Source: JACJYE01 sp964432875 (GTDB taxonomy: Bacteria; Bacteroidota; Bacteroidia; Chitinophagales; Saprospiraceae). From it: a stretch of 48,261 nt of DNA. The position numbers and the translations under genes are program-made. Under the pieces are notes generated by a model, which saw only the letters and a list, made by a program, of their open reading frames with translations, had not been told where the DNA came from and did no database searches. Every line of letters begins with the position of its first letter. Position 1 is the stretch's first letter. Of the stretch, positions 9,160 to 17,458 are shown piece by piece. The DNA is taken from assembly GCA_964432875.1 (NCBI GenBank), contig CAYSPJ010000025.1, forward strand, positions 1 to 48,261. Reading direction: 5' to 3'.

Positions 9160-11181
9160 ATGAGCAAACTGTGCTATTTATTTGCTGGCCTCATGCTGAT
9201 TTCCTTATTGCTTATAGCCATTTCCTGCCGCCAGGCCGAGGTGACCAAGTATGGCGATTTCAACAATTTCCCCGTCTATGATGGCGATGATCTGGGGCTG
9301 ACTTATACCCCGGCCCGCGCTGCCTTCCGGGTGTGGGCACCTGAAGCCGAGGCCTTGCGCCTACATTTTTACGGCCAAGCCCTGGAGGGCGAGCCGACCC
9401 GCACTACCGCGATGGAAAAATCTGACGGCGGCACTTGGCTGGCCGTTTTTGAAGAAGATTTGAAAGGCACCTACTACGCCTTCCAGGCCCAATACGACGG
9501 CAATTGGAATGCCGAAGTGCCCGACCCCTACGCCAAAGCGGTGGGCACCAATGGCCAGCGCGCCCAGGTCGTCGATTTGGCGGAGACCAACCCGGAGGGC
9601 TGGGCCGAAACCCGCCGCCCGCCCCTGGCTGGCCCTACCGACATCATCATCTACGAGCTGCACGTGCGCGACCTCTCGACTCACGCCAACTCGGGCATTG
9701 CCAATAAAGGCAAATTCCTGGGCCTGGCCGAGCTGGGCACCACCAGCCCCGAGGGCGAAAGTACTGGCCTGGACCACATCAAGGACCTGGGCGTCACCCA
9801 CATCCACCTGCTGCCTTCTTACGATTTCTTGTCCGTCGATGAGACCAAGCTGGAGGAGAACAAGTTCAACTGGGGCTACGACCCCCAAAACTACAACGCC
9901 CCCGAGGGCAGCTACTCCACCGACCCTGCTGATGGGGCCGTGCGCATCCGCGAGTTCAAGCAAGCTATCAAAGCCCTGCACGACAACGGCCTGCGCGTCA
10001 TCATGGACGTGGTCTATAACCATACCGGCGCCACTCAGGAGTCGCTCTTCAACCAACTGGTACCCGGCTACTACTATCGCCAAAGGCCTGACGGCAGCTT
10101 TTCCGACGCTTCGGCTTGCGGCAACGAGACCGCCTCCGAACGGGCGATGGTACGCAAGTTCATCATCGAGTCGGTTAAGTACTGGGCCACCGAGTACAAG
10201 ATCGACGGCTTCCGCTTCGACCTCATGGGTATCCACGACATCGAGACCATGAACCTGGTCAGCGCTGCCTTGCGGGAAATTGACCCCAGCATCTTCGTCT
10301 ATGGCGAAGGCTGGACGGCGAGCGACAGCCCCCTGCCCCTGGAAAAGCGCGCCCTGAAGCGCCACACCGCTCAATTTGACGGCATCGCCGCCTTCAGCGA
10401 CGACATCCGCGACGCCATCAAGGGGCACGTCTTCACCCATGACGACCCGGGCTTCGCCAGCGGCAAGCCGGGGCAGGAGGAGCGCATCAAGTTTGGTATC
10501 GCCGCTGCCGTGCGCCACCCGCAGCTGGATTACGCCAATATCCAGATTTACGACGCCGACGGCCCCTGGTCGCCCGCGCCCACGCAGACTATCACTTACG
10601 TCTCCTGCCACGACAACCACACCCTCTGGGATCGCCTGGCCTTGTCGCGCCCCGATGCTGAGGAGGCAGCCCGCATCCGCATGCACAAGCTGGCCAGCGC
10701 CATGGTGCTCACTTCACAGGGCGTGTCTTTCCTCCATGCCGGCGTGGAGATGCTGCGCACCAAGCAGGGCGAGGAGAACTCCTATCAATCCCCCGACAGC
10801 ATCAATCAGCTCGACTGGTCGCGCAAGGCCCGCTACCGCGATGTTTACGACTACCACAAGGGCTTGATCGCCCTGCGCAAGGCCCACCCCGCCTTCCGCA
10901 TGACTACGGCCGAGCAGTTGGCTCAACACCTGAAGTTCCTGGAGGTGCCCGCCCCCAACATGGTGGCCTACACCCTCAGCGACAACGCCAACGGCGATGC
11001 CTGGAAGGAAATCCTGGTCGTCTTCAACGCCAACGAGGATTATCAGGCGATGCCCCTCCCTCCAGGCGATTGGACCATCGTGGTGGATGGCGACAAGGCT
11101 GGCACGGCTAGCCTGGGGCAGCTCAACGCCCGCTCGGTTTCTGTACCGGGCATCACGGCGATGGTGCTGTATCGGGAGTGA
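9160..11181 (+). CDS. pulA: Type I pullulanase (GH13), lipoprotein
   Basis: 673 residues from the ATG at 9160 (MSKLCYLF), preceded by an A-rich leader. The hydrophobic N-terminus ends in LIAISC, a plausible lipobox, so the enzyme is probably a lipoprotein in the envelope. A CBM48-like N-terminal domain (FRVWAPEAEALRLHFYG) precedes the pullulanase signature YELHVRDLS and FNWGYDPQNYNAPEGSYS. All GH13 catalytic regions are intact: DVVYNHTG (D283), DGFRFDLMG (nucleophile D354), YGEGW (acid/base E383) and SCHDNHT (D485). It cleaves alpha-1,6 branches in pullulan, starch and glycogen. It stands before a sugar transporter gene and about 6 kb before a trehalose synthase-maltokinase fusion, which fits an alpha-glucan utilisation role. 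Length is typical for type I enzymes. Confidence 0.96.
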   Translation: MSKLCYLFAGLMLISLLLIAISCRQAEVTKYGDFNNFPVYDGDDLGLTYTPARAAFRVWAPEAEALRLHFYGQALEGEPTRTTAMEKSDGGTWLAVFEEDLKGTYYAFQAQYDGNWNAEVPDPYAKAVGTNGQRAQVVDLAETNPEGWAETRRPPLAGPTDIIIYELHVRDLSTHANSGIANKGKFLGLAELGTTSPEGESTGLDHIKDLGVTHIHLLPSYDFLSVDETKLEENKFNWGYDPQNYNAPEGSYSTDPADGAVRIREFKQAIKALHDNGLRVIMDVVYNHTGATQESLFNQLVPGYYYRQRPDGSFSDASACGNETASERAMVRKFIIESVKYWATEYKIDGFRFDLMGIHDIETMNLVSAALREIDPSIFVYGEGWTASDSPLPLEKRALKRHTAQFDGIAAFSDDIRDAIKGHVFTHDDPGFASGKPGQEERIKFGIAAAVRHPQLDYANIQIYDADGPWSPAPTQTITYVSCHDNHTLWDRLALSRPDAEEAARIRMHKLASAMVLTSQGVSFLHAGVEMLRTKQGEENSYQSPDSINQLDWSRKARYRDVYDYHKGLIALRKAHPAFRMTTAEQLAQHLKFLEVPAPNMVAYTLSDNANGDAWKEILVVFNANEDYQAMPLPPGDWTIVVDGDKAGTASLGQLNARSVSVPGITAMVLYRE

Positions 11182-11322
11182 AAAGCTCAAATGGAGCGTA
11201 GTCTCGGAGAGGCCCGACTTCTGCTGGAGCTGGTATGGCCAACCCGAAAAGCCATAGCGGGCGAGCAGGATGCTGAAGGGAGGGAGCACAGGGATACCAG
11301 GCGACGGCTTGGCTCCGCGAGT

Positions 11323-11397
11323 AACATTAGGCCTCTCCGAGGCCCAAAACTCTTTGAAAATGTGAGTTCTACAAACGTTAGGCCTCTCCTAGGCCCA
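11323..11397 (+). repeat. Pair of 24-bp direct repeats
   Basis: AAC(A/G)TTAGGCCTCTCC(G/T)AGGCCCA occurs at 11323-11346 and 11374-11397 with 22 of 24 positions identical. Its core (TCGGAGAGGCC) is also present in inverted orientation near 11203-11213 just after the pullulanase stop. It looks like the remains of a short repeat element; no function is evident. Confidence 0.65.
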
Positions 11398-11592
11398 GGT
11401 GATTAACCTTTCAGGCTCATGCACAAATGGTAGCTGTTGGCGGGGGCTCAAAGGGCGGGCGGGGTGGAGGTACAGGAGGCTTTGCTCAACCTCACGGCAT
11501 AGTAAAGCTAAGCTGTTGACGCCCCTCGTATCCCTTTAGTCACTAAACAAGCAATGCCCCAGCGATGAACCGCGCCAGTTGATACCCCACGC

Positions 11593-11657
11593 GCGCGAGA
11601 TGTCACCATGCCGCTTGCTTTAGGGATAGCCTGGGAGCGGCAGATTACACCTCGCGC
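11593..11657. repeat. REP-like imperfect palindrome, copy 1
   Basis: Left arm 11593-11615 (GCGCGAGATGTCACCATGCCGCT) pairs with right arm 11636-11657 with one bulge and three mismatches, around a 20-nt loop. The two arms recur at 23213-23265 with a shorter, different loop, so this is a dispersed repeat family. An 11-bp direct repeat brackets this copy. Confidence 0.7.
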
Positions 11658-11706
11658 TGCCTGAACCCGCAGCGATGAACTTTCGATAACGATAAACCAA
11701 AATAAC

Positions 11707-13191
11707 ATGCTTGCAATCCAAAAACGACTGACCAACACCTTTTACGCTGTGCTTAGCCTGCCGGCCACGGCCATGGGCTTTGCGCTATCCGTGCAGATTT
11801 CCGCGCTGAGCTGGCTGCTGGGTACCAAGTACGGCCTGGAGATCGAAGAAGTGGGGCTGGTATGGGCGGCCGGGCCCATCGCCGGCATCCTGGGGCAAGT
11901 GATCATCGGCATCATCAGCGATCAGGTATGGTTTTGGGGCGGGCGGCGGCGGCCCTTCATCCTCATCGGCGGCGTACTGGCGGCCCTGATGCTGCTGGCT
12001 CTGCCCAATATCGACATCATCTCCGGCGCCATGGGGCTGGACGGCATCCTCGGCGTCGCCATCGTAGTGGCCCTGACGCTGGATTTGGCCATCAACGTCA
12101 GCTTCAACCCCACCCGCTCGATCATTGCCGACGTGACGCCAGAAGGGGATGAACGCACCAAGGGTTACACCTGGATGCAGACTATCTCCGGCACTTTTGG
12201 GGTGTTGGCTTACCTCATCGGGGCGCTCATCAGCAATTATGTGCTGATTTACTTTGGGGCGGCTTTGGTGTTGCTGTTTTCCATCCTGCCCACGCTCTTC
12301 ATCGAGGAGCCGCGCATCCTGGGGCCGGGCGATAGCCAGCCGGGCGATATGGGCCCTACTGCGCGCCCGCAACCCGAAGATTTGCAGGATAAACTGGAGG
12401 TGAAGGCCATGGCCAAACCTTCCGCTTCCCTGCGCGAGATACTGATGACCATCCAGCCGCTCTGGGGTTTCTTGCTCTACGCGGTGTACGGGCTGACGGC
12501 GCGTTTGGCCGATATTCATCCCGGGCATTATTACGTAGAGCTCTTTTGCTTGCTGGTGACGGTGGTGCTCATGGCGCAGGCTTTGCTGCGCAAGGAGGCC
12601 GGCAAGAGCAAGGCTGAAGCGGGCTTGATCGGCTTTCAGAAAGTGCTGGCCGCCCACTCGTTTACCTGGATCGGGGTACAGACCATGTTTATCTACATGT
12701 ACGCCTACCTCCAAGACCGCATGCCGGGCACCGAGGATGCCAAATTGGGCAGTATGGTGGCCTGGTCCTTCTTCTGGCTCAACCTCGTCGGCGCCATCCT
12801 GCCCGTCACGGTGCTGGAGCCCATCACCCGGCGCATCGGGCGGGTGCGGACGCATGCGGCCTGTATCGGCATCATGGCCCTGGGCTACTTGGGCATGATG
12901 ATGTTCGGCAAGACGGAAGCCACGATTTATGGCCTGATGATCATCCTGGGCATCGGCTGGGCGGCGGTGGTGAGCCTGCCCTTCGCCATCATGTCGCAAA
13001 AGGTCAACCAGGCGAAGATGGGCTTGTACATGGGGCTGTTCAACCTCTCGGTGGTGCTGCCGCAACTGGTGGCCAGCCTGGGCGTGGGCCAGATTATCGG
13101 CCAGGCAGAAGACAAAAGCGTCGCCTTCCTGGTCTGCGCGGGCACCCTGGCGGTCTCAGCAGTAGCGTGGATGTTGGTTAGGGAGGAGTGA
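11707..13191 (+). CDS. MFS sugar transporter, SLC45-like
   Basis: 494 residues with about twelve membrane segments. The loop motif GGRRRPFILIGG after the second helix pair, and the fourth-to-fifth helix region LAINVSFNPTRSIIADVTPEG, match the SLC45/plant sucrose-transporter branch of the major facilitator superfamily, which in Bacteroidota is often found with glucan-degrading enzymes. It should carry a disaccharide or maltooligosaccharide across the inner membrane, probably with a cation. A soluble central loop (about residues 210-240) separates the two six-helix halves. The start at MLAIQKRLTN follows a 525-nt region, so it has its own promoter, not recognised with confidence. Placement between pullulanase and the TreS-maltokinase fusion supports maltose or maltodextrin as substrate (inference). 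Confidence 0.88.
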   Translation: MLAIQKRLTNTFYAVLSLPATAMGFALSVQISALSWLLGTKYGLEIEEVGLVWAAGPIAGILGQVIIGIISDQVWFWGGRRRPFILIGGVLAALMLLALPNIDIISGAMGLDGILGVAIVVALTLDLAINVSFNPTRSIIADVTPEGDERTKGYTWMQTISGTFGVLAYLIGALISNYVLIYFGAALVLLFSILPTLFIEEPRILGPGDSQPGDMGPTARPQPEDLQDKLEVKAMAKPSASLREILMTIQPLWGFLLYAVYGLTARLADIHPGHYYVELFCLLVTVVLMAQALLRKEAGKSKAEAGLIGFQKVLAAHSFTWIGVQTMFIYMYAYLQDRMPGTEDAKLGSMVAWSFFWLNLVGAILPVTVLEPITRRIGRVRTHAACIGIMALGYLGMMMFGKTEATIYGLMIILGIGWAAVVSLPFAIMSQKVNQAKMGLYMGLFNLSVVLPQLVASLGVGQIIGQAEDKSVAFLVCAGTLAVSAVAWMLVREE

Positions 13192-13226
13192 TTGTGGGGT
13201 GTTTAATCCGGTGGAAGACAAGATAC

Positions 13227-13326
13227 NNNNNNNNNNNNNNNNNNNNNNNNNNNNNNNNNNNNNNNNNNNNNNNNNNNNNNNNNNNNNNNNNNNNNNNNNN
13301 NNNNNNNNNNNNNNNNNNNNNNNNNN
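13227..13326. other. Assembly gap (100 N)
   Basis: Exactly 100 N, the usual placeholder for a scaffold gap of unknown length. It removes the 5' part of the following regulator gene. Confidence 0.98.
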
Positions 13327-13561
13327 CTCGCCTTGGATTGTGCGCACGCAGCGCGAAATCTCAACCCTGAACTTCCAGGCGCTGACCGAGGCAAGGCTGG
13401 TCTCTTTCAACGCCGAGACGTTTGCGGGCTTGATACGGCAGCGGCCGGATTGGCGGAATTTTGGCAATTTGGAAAACCAAGTTCCCCACTCGGCCATCGC
13501 TTCTTATCTGGGCATCACCAACGTCTCGTTGAGCCGCTTGCGGAAAGCAGATTCAAAGTAG
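13327..13561 (+). CDS. Crp/Fnr family regulator, 3' fragment with an internal deletion
   Basis: The frame is open from the gap to TAG at 13559-13561. The readable part, IVRTQREISTLNFQALTEARLVSF then LIRQRPDWRNFGN, is the end of a cyclic-nucleotide-binding domain; VPHSAIASYLGITNVSLSRLRK is the recognition helix of a Crp/Fnr winged helix. In normal family members about 45-50 residues (end of the dimer helix and the first half of the HTH domain, around an 'ERYL..L...P' block) lie between those parts, but here they are joined almost directly after RNFGNLENQ. The gene therefore looks damaged by an in-frame deletion and is probably non-functional, unless the assembly beside the gap is wrong. Confidence 0.65.
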
Positions 13562-13585
13562 CAAAGCGCTTTTTATCATTTGTTA

Positions 13586-13611
13586 ATGCGCCCTGCGCCG
13601 ACAGGGCGCAT
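13586..13611. terminator. Hairpin after the Crp/Fnr fragment
   Basis: A perfect 9-bp stem (ATGCGCCCT at 13586-13594, complement at 13603-13611) with an 8-nt loop lies 24 nt after the stop codon. No T-run follows, so it may be a factor-independent terminator of weak type or simply an mRNA 3'-end hairpin. Confidence 0.5.
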
Positions 13612-13827
13612 CTATAGCGTACTGCCGGCAGCAGCAATCTTACTACTACACCGAAAATACCGCCTTCCATGTTACCGCTTCCATTTTGCCCGCCTCGGAA
13701 AGCCAAAGCTTCAAAGGAGGTAAAAGCATGGATTTTCGCTTCGCTGCGCCTAGGGTGCAGGGCACCCAATGGCTGCACTCCATTTCTTGTGGGTGAAATG
13801 TAGCTAGGGAATGAGGGCGAAATTTTG

Positions 13828-13835
13828 TATCTTTA
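13828..13835 (+). promoter_or_regulatory. -7 promoter element TATCTTTA
   Basis: TATCTTTA lies 5 nt before the ATG at 13841 of the AAA-ATPase-like gene, a one-base variant of TAnnTTTG. It argues for the ATG at 13841 rather than the in-frame ATG at 13811, which would lie upstream of the promoter. Confidence 0.5.
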
Positions 13836-13840
13836 CCCCT

Positions 13841-15550
13841 ATGAAACTACCGTACGGACAGAGCAATTTCAAAAAGGTCGCCGCCGACAGCTACTACGTT
13901 GACCGGACGATGTACATCGAGCACCTGGAAGGGCAGAACAACCCCTTCCAGTTCTACCTGCGCCCCCGCAAGTTCGGCAAGAGCCTGTTCATCTCCATGC
14001 TGGAGCACTACTACGGGCAGCAGCACCAGGCGGACTTTCAGCAGAATTTCGGGCGCTTCTACATCGGGCAGCAACCTACGCCCTTGGCTAATGAGTATTT
14101 GGTGCTGGTTTTTGACTTCAGCGCAATACAGACTGATGAGCGCAAGGTTTTAGAGCAGCAATTTGCCACCATAGTGCGTGATGCCATCAAAGACTTATTT
14201 ACGGCCTACAAAGGGCATTTCACGCCAGAAGACTATGCCAGGTTGGATCAGATAGAAACGGCCAACATCCTGTTGAGCGCTTGTTTCACTTTGACTAAGC
14301 TGCGCTTGCCCGGCCGTAAGCTTTTCATCCTCATCGACGAGTACGACCACTTCACCAACGAGCTGATCGCTTTCTATCTCGAAGACTTCAAGGCGATCGT
14401 CGGGCGCAACGGCTTTGTGCGCAAGTTCTTTGAGGCCATCAAAAAAGAGACCCGCTCGGGCCTGGTCGAGCGCCTCTTCGCCACCGGCGTCAGTCCCGTG
14501 ACCTTGGACAGCCTGACCAGCGGCTTCAACATCGCCGTGAAGCTGTCTGAAGACCTGAGCCTGCACGAGATGATGGGCTTCACCGAGGCCGAGACGATGG
14601 ACATGCTGCGCTTCGCCAGCGTGTCCGAAGAGGATATGCCCCGCATCATCCGCGACCTGCGCGACTGGTACAACGGCTACTGCTTCAACCCCGATGCGCC
14701 CCACCGGCTGTACAACCCGGAGATGGTCATCTACTTCGCCAACCACTACGAGCAGTACAAGGCCTATCCCGAAGAGCTGCTGGACGAGAACATCGCCAGC
14801 GATTACCACAAGCTGCGGCGCATGCTCCTGGTGGGCGGGGCGGAGATGGGTTTCAGCACCATGGAAGAAGTGCTGTCCAAGGGCTGGATACGGGCTGCAT
14901 TGACCAAGCAGTTTACCTTCGAGCGCACCTGGCTGCCCACCGATCAGGTCAGCCTGCTCTACTATTTGGGCATGCTCACCGTCAGGGAGCGGGCGCTGGG
15001 CGGCGGCTGGGCCTTTCAAATCCCCAACCTGGCCATCAGCCAGCTCTATTACGGCTTTTTCTTCGAGACGCTGCGCGAGCGGGCCGAACTGAAGGACAAC
15101 CTCTTTAGGGACATAAGCGAGGCGGTGGTCCGCCTGTCGGTGGACAATGAGCTCGGCCCGCTGCTGGCGCTGGTCGAGCAGGTGCTGGGCCGCCTGTCCA
15201 ACCGCGATATGCGGGGCGGCTTCAGCGAAGGGCACCTCAAGGCTGTCATCGCTTCCTTGCTGGTGCCTTCCAAGGTCTATCTGGTACGCAGCGAGCCGGA
15301 GGCGGAGCGCAAATACGTGGACCTGCTCTGCACCGCCCTGCCCGAGGTGCTGGTCAACTGGAACTTTGCTTTTGAGGTCAAGTACTTGAAAAAGAAAGAC
15401 GCCGCCCAGCTCCCCGCCAAAGCCGAAGAAGCCAAGACCCAGCTCGAAGGCTACCTGCAGACGGAAGACTTGCAGCGGGTGGATCGGCTGGCGGCTTATG
15501 CTATGGTGTTTGTGGGGGCGGAGGCCAAGTCGGTGGTGCGGGTGCGGTGA
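13841..15550 (+). CDS. AAA-ATPase-like / DUF1703 PD-(D/E)XK family protein
   Basis: 569 residues. N-terminal AAA-ATPase-like domain (PF09820) with degenerate P-loop RPRKFGKSL (residues 41-49), Walker B-like FILIDEYDHFTNE (about 166-178) and the ATGVSPVTLDSLTSGFNI block. The middle contains RDLRDWYNGYCF, diagnostic for the family, and the C-terminus has a DUF1703 PD-(D/E)XK core ending in FEVKYLKKKDA. The combination is an ATP-binding switch joined to a nuclease-like fold; the biochemical function is not established, though roles in defence or nucleic-acid processing have been proposed. It is a divergent paralogue of the truncated gene at 2-667. Its start was chosen because the promoter element sits at 13828-13835. 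It is a single-gene unit beside an assembly gap. Confidence 0.92.
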   Translation: MKLPYGQSNFKKVAADSYYVDRTMYIEHLEGQNNPFQFYLRPRKFGKSLFISMLEHYYGQQHQADFQQNFGRFYIGQQPTPLANEYLVLVFDFSAIQTDERKVLEQQFATIVRDAIKDLFTAYKGHFTPEDYARLDQIETANILLSACFTLTKLRLPGRKLFILIDEYDHFTNELIAFYLEDFKAIVGRNGFVRKFFEAIKKETRSGLVERLFATGVSPVTLDSLTSGFNIAVKLSEDLSLHEMMGFTEAETMDMLRFASVSEEDMPRIIRDLRDWYNGYCFNPDAPHRLYNPEMVIYFANHYEQYKAYPEELLDENIASDYHKLRRMLLVGGAEMGFSTMEEVLSKGWIRAALTKQFTFERTWLPTDQVSLLYYLGMLTVRERALGGGWAFQIPNLAISQLYYGFFFETLRERAELKDNLFRDISEAVVRLSVDNELGPLLALVEQVLGRLSNRDMRGGFSEGHLKAVIASLLVPSKVYLVRSEPEAERKYVDLLCTALPEVLVNWNFAFEVKYLKKKDAAQLPAKAEEAKTQLEGYLQTEDLQRVDRLAAYAMVFVGAEAKSVVRVR

Positions 15551-15636
15551 GGGGCGCAGGATACGATGTCTGTTTGCTTGTTTGAAACAGGATGCCGAAG
15601 GTATTGATAATCGTCGCTTGCGCTCCGACTGCCCAT

Positions 15637-15668
15637 TGCCGGGGTCGCCACCTAGGGCCGCCCCGGCA
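15637..15668. terminator. Bidirectional hairpin between convergent genes
   Basis: A perfect 8-bp GC stem (TGCCGGGG at 15637-15644, CCCCGGCA at 15661-15668) lies between the convergent AAA-ATPase-like and SGNH genes, 5 nt beyond the latter's stop. No T-run, so termination is inferred from position. Confidence 0.5.
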
Positions 15669-15673
15669 GCGCA

Positions 15674-16408
15674 CTAAGCTACCTCCGTCTCAAACCCTGC
15701 CACCCTCGCTGCTGCCCGCCGCAGGCAGAGCGCCGTTTTGGGCGGCAGGCCATGGTCGTACGACAATTCCAGCGGGTTTTTCTGGAGCAGGGCGGCGTAG
15801 AAGCAGCAGGCCGCCAGATAAGACCCTGCCAGGCTGGGGTGGTGGCCGTCCTCATCGTAGAGCTCGATGGCGGGGTAGCGCAGGCGCACGCAGGCCCAGG
15901 CATCGCCGACGGGGCAGACTTCGGCATTGATTGTCTTGGCAATGTGGCGGTAGCGCTTGCGCAGCAGGGCAGTCATGCCGTCGAAGGTGCCGACGGGAGG
16001 GTAGTACTCGCGATTGTCAGCATCGCCATCCTTGCGGCCCCAGGTCATGTAGAGCAGGAGGCGGGGCTTGGGCATGAGATGCCACCAGATGAAGCATTCG
16101 AAGCGGCGCAGGTAGCGGAAAAACTGCCGCCGCACCCGCTCGATGGGCATGGCCGGGCGCTGGCTCTGGTCTTGCAGCACGACCACGTCCCAGCCACCTT
16201 TTTTGATGGCGGCGCGCGTGTCCCGATCTTGGTAGTGCTGTTCGAGCGACCAGCCGCCGGGCGCGCGCATCTCGCACTCCAGATGATCGCCGCTTTCTTC
16301 GGCCAGCTGCTGCAGGATGGCAGGCATGCCATGAGAGTGGGTGTAGCTGTTGCCGATGAAGAGGACGCGCCGTGCGCGCGCAGTGGGTTGAATGTCGAGT
16401 TTTTTCAT
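15674..16408 (-). CDS. SGNH/GDSL-type hydrolase
   Basis: 244 residues from the ATG at 16406-16408 (MKKLDIQPTARARRVLFIGNSYT); an in-frame TTG 21 nt upstream is less likely. Block I is IGNSYT (the GDS-like nucleophile Ser), VVLQDQSQRP resembles the block III loop, and DEDGHHPSLAGSYLAA near the C-terminus carries the Asp-His of block V, so a Ser-His-Asp esterase of the SGNH superfamily is likely. There is no signal peptide, suggesting a cytoplasmic enzyme acting on an ester such as an acylated sugar. The gene is convergent with the AAA-ATPase-like gene and divergent from the BASS transporter gene, with 64 nt between starts. Specific substrate unknown. Confidence 0.82.
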   Translation of the reverse strand: MKKLDIQPTARARRVLFIGNSYTHSHGMPAILQQLAEESGDHLECEMRAPGGWSLEQHYQDRDTRAAIKKGGWDVVVLQDQSQRPAMPIERVRRQFFRYLRRFECFIWWHLMPKPRLLLYMTWGRKDGDADNREYYPPVGTFDGMTALLRKRYRHIAKTINAEVCPVGDAWACVRLRYPAIELYDEDGHHPSLAGSYLAACCFYAALLQKNPLELSYDHGLPPKTALCLRRAAARVAGFETEVA

Positions 16409-16472
16409 CACAAGCACTTGTTTCTGCAATTTTACGGTTCTTTACGTAGCTTCGCAAAAATATTGCCAAGAG

Positions 16473-17369
16473 ATGCATCCAATCGACAGCATAAAGGTGA
16501 ATTTCAACCCCGACCAGTTGTTCGTACTCAACCTGTGCCTGGCCTTCATCATGTTTGGCGTGGCGCTGGATTTGCGGGTAGGGAATTTCAGCGCTTTGCT
16601 GCGCCAGCCCAAGGCGCCGCTGGTCGGCCTGAGTTCACAGCTTGTGCTGCTGCCCGTGCTCACCCTGGCGCTGATTTACTTTGCCCGTCCGGCACCCAGC
16701 ATCGCCCTGGGCATGTTGCTGGTGGCATCCTGCCCGGGCGGCAACGTGTCCAATTTCGCCGTCCATCTGGCGCGGGCCAATGCTGCGCTCTCGGTGCTCA
16801 TGACCAGTGTCTCCACCCTGGCGGCCATCCTCATCACCCCGCTCTACTTCGCTTTCCTGGCACCGCTAGTACCTGGTGCGGGCAGCCTGAAGCAAAGCAT
16901 CTACGTCAACCCGCTGGAAATGGTGAGCACCATCGTGCAGCTCATTCTGGTGCCCTTGGCTATCGGCATGTACACCTACTATCGCTTCCCATTATTCGCA
17001 GCGAAGATACGCCGGCCGGTGCGGCAGCTTTCGATGCTGATTTTCCTAAGCTTCGTAATCTTTGCCGTGCGTGGCAATTACGACAATATCGCCAACTACC
17101 TGCACCTCATCTTTTTGCTGGTGCTGGCGCACAACGCCATCGCCCTCTTTTCCGGCTACTGGTGGGCTAAGGCCAACCGCCTGCCCCGTGCTGATGCCCG
17201 CGCTATCTCTATCGAAACGGGCATCCAGAATTCTGGGCTGGGGCTCATCCTCATCTTCAATTTTTTCCAAGGGCTGGGCGGCATGGCGATGATCGCGGCC
17301 TGGTGGGGGGTGTGGCATCTGGTATCAGCCTTCGGTTTGGCTATGCTGTGGAGGCATCGGGGGGCGTAA
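16473..17369 (+). CDS. Bile acid:sodium symporter (BASS) family transporter
   Basis: 298 residues from the ATG at 16473 (MHPIDSIKVNFN), with about ten hydrophobic helices. The family-specific stretches SCPGGNVSNFAVHLARANAALSV (crossover helix and sodium site) and ETGIQNSGLGLIL (the E-x-G-x-Q-N motif) are both present. Bacterial BASS proteins import organic anions with sodium; substrates known in other organisms include bile acids, pyruvate and pantoate, and the substrate here cannot be told. An upstream in-frame ATG at 16392 would overlap the 5' end of the divergent SGNH gene and adds no recognisable sequence. It precedes the TreS-maltokinase gene by 89 nt but appears unrelated to glucan metabolism. 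Confidence 0.9.
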   Translation: MHPIDSIKVNFNPDQLFVLNLCLAFIMFGVALDLRVGNFSALLRQPKAPLVGLSSQLVLLPVLTLALIYFARPAPSIALGMLLVASCPGGNVSNFAVHLARANAALSVLMTSVSTLAAILITPLYFAFLAPLVPGAGSLKQSIYVNPLEMVSTIVQLILVPLAIGMYTYYRFPLFAAKIRRPVRQLSMLIFLSFVIFAVRGNYDNIANYLHLIFLLVLAHNAIALFSGYWWAKANRLPRADARAISIETGIQNSGLGLILIFNFFQGLGGMAMIAAWWGVWHLVSAFGLAMLWRHRGA

Positions 17370-17458
17370 TCCCGCTATTGTGCTGATGGGATGATGAGAT
17401 GATTTGCAGGTTTGCAATAATATTCGTTTTTTTGAGCCACATTCAAAACGACAACATC

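Larger units (their letters stand above)
11182..11706. other. Intergenic region carrying short repeats, no gene
   Basis: 525 nt without a convincing gene. It holds a pair of 24-bp direct repeats (11323-11346 and 11374-11397), part of whose sequence also appears inverted near 11203. It also holds an imperfect hairpin (11593-11657) related to one at 23.2 kb, and an 11-bp direct repeat CAGCGATGAAC at 11560-11570 and 11670-11680 that flanks that hairpin. Confidence 0.6.

Noticed and set aside
9361..10686. Long open frame (441 codons) on the minus strand across the pullulanase gene
   Set aside because: It is the antisense shadow of a gene with intact catalytic motifs in high-GC DNA; its translation has no recognisable domain.
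11785..13065. Long minus-strand open frame (426 codons) across the SLC45-like transporter
   Set aside because: Low-complexity His/Gln/Asp-rich translation, antisense to a clear membrane protein.
14195..15235. Minus-strand open frame (346 codons) across the AAA-ATPase-like gene
   Set aside because: Antisense of a well-supported family member; no motif of its own.
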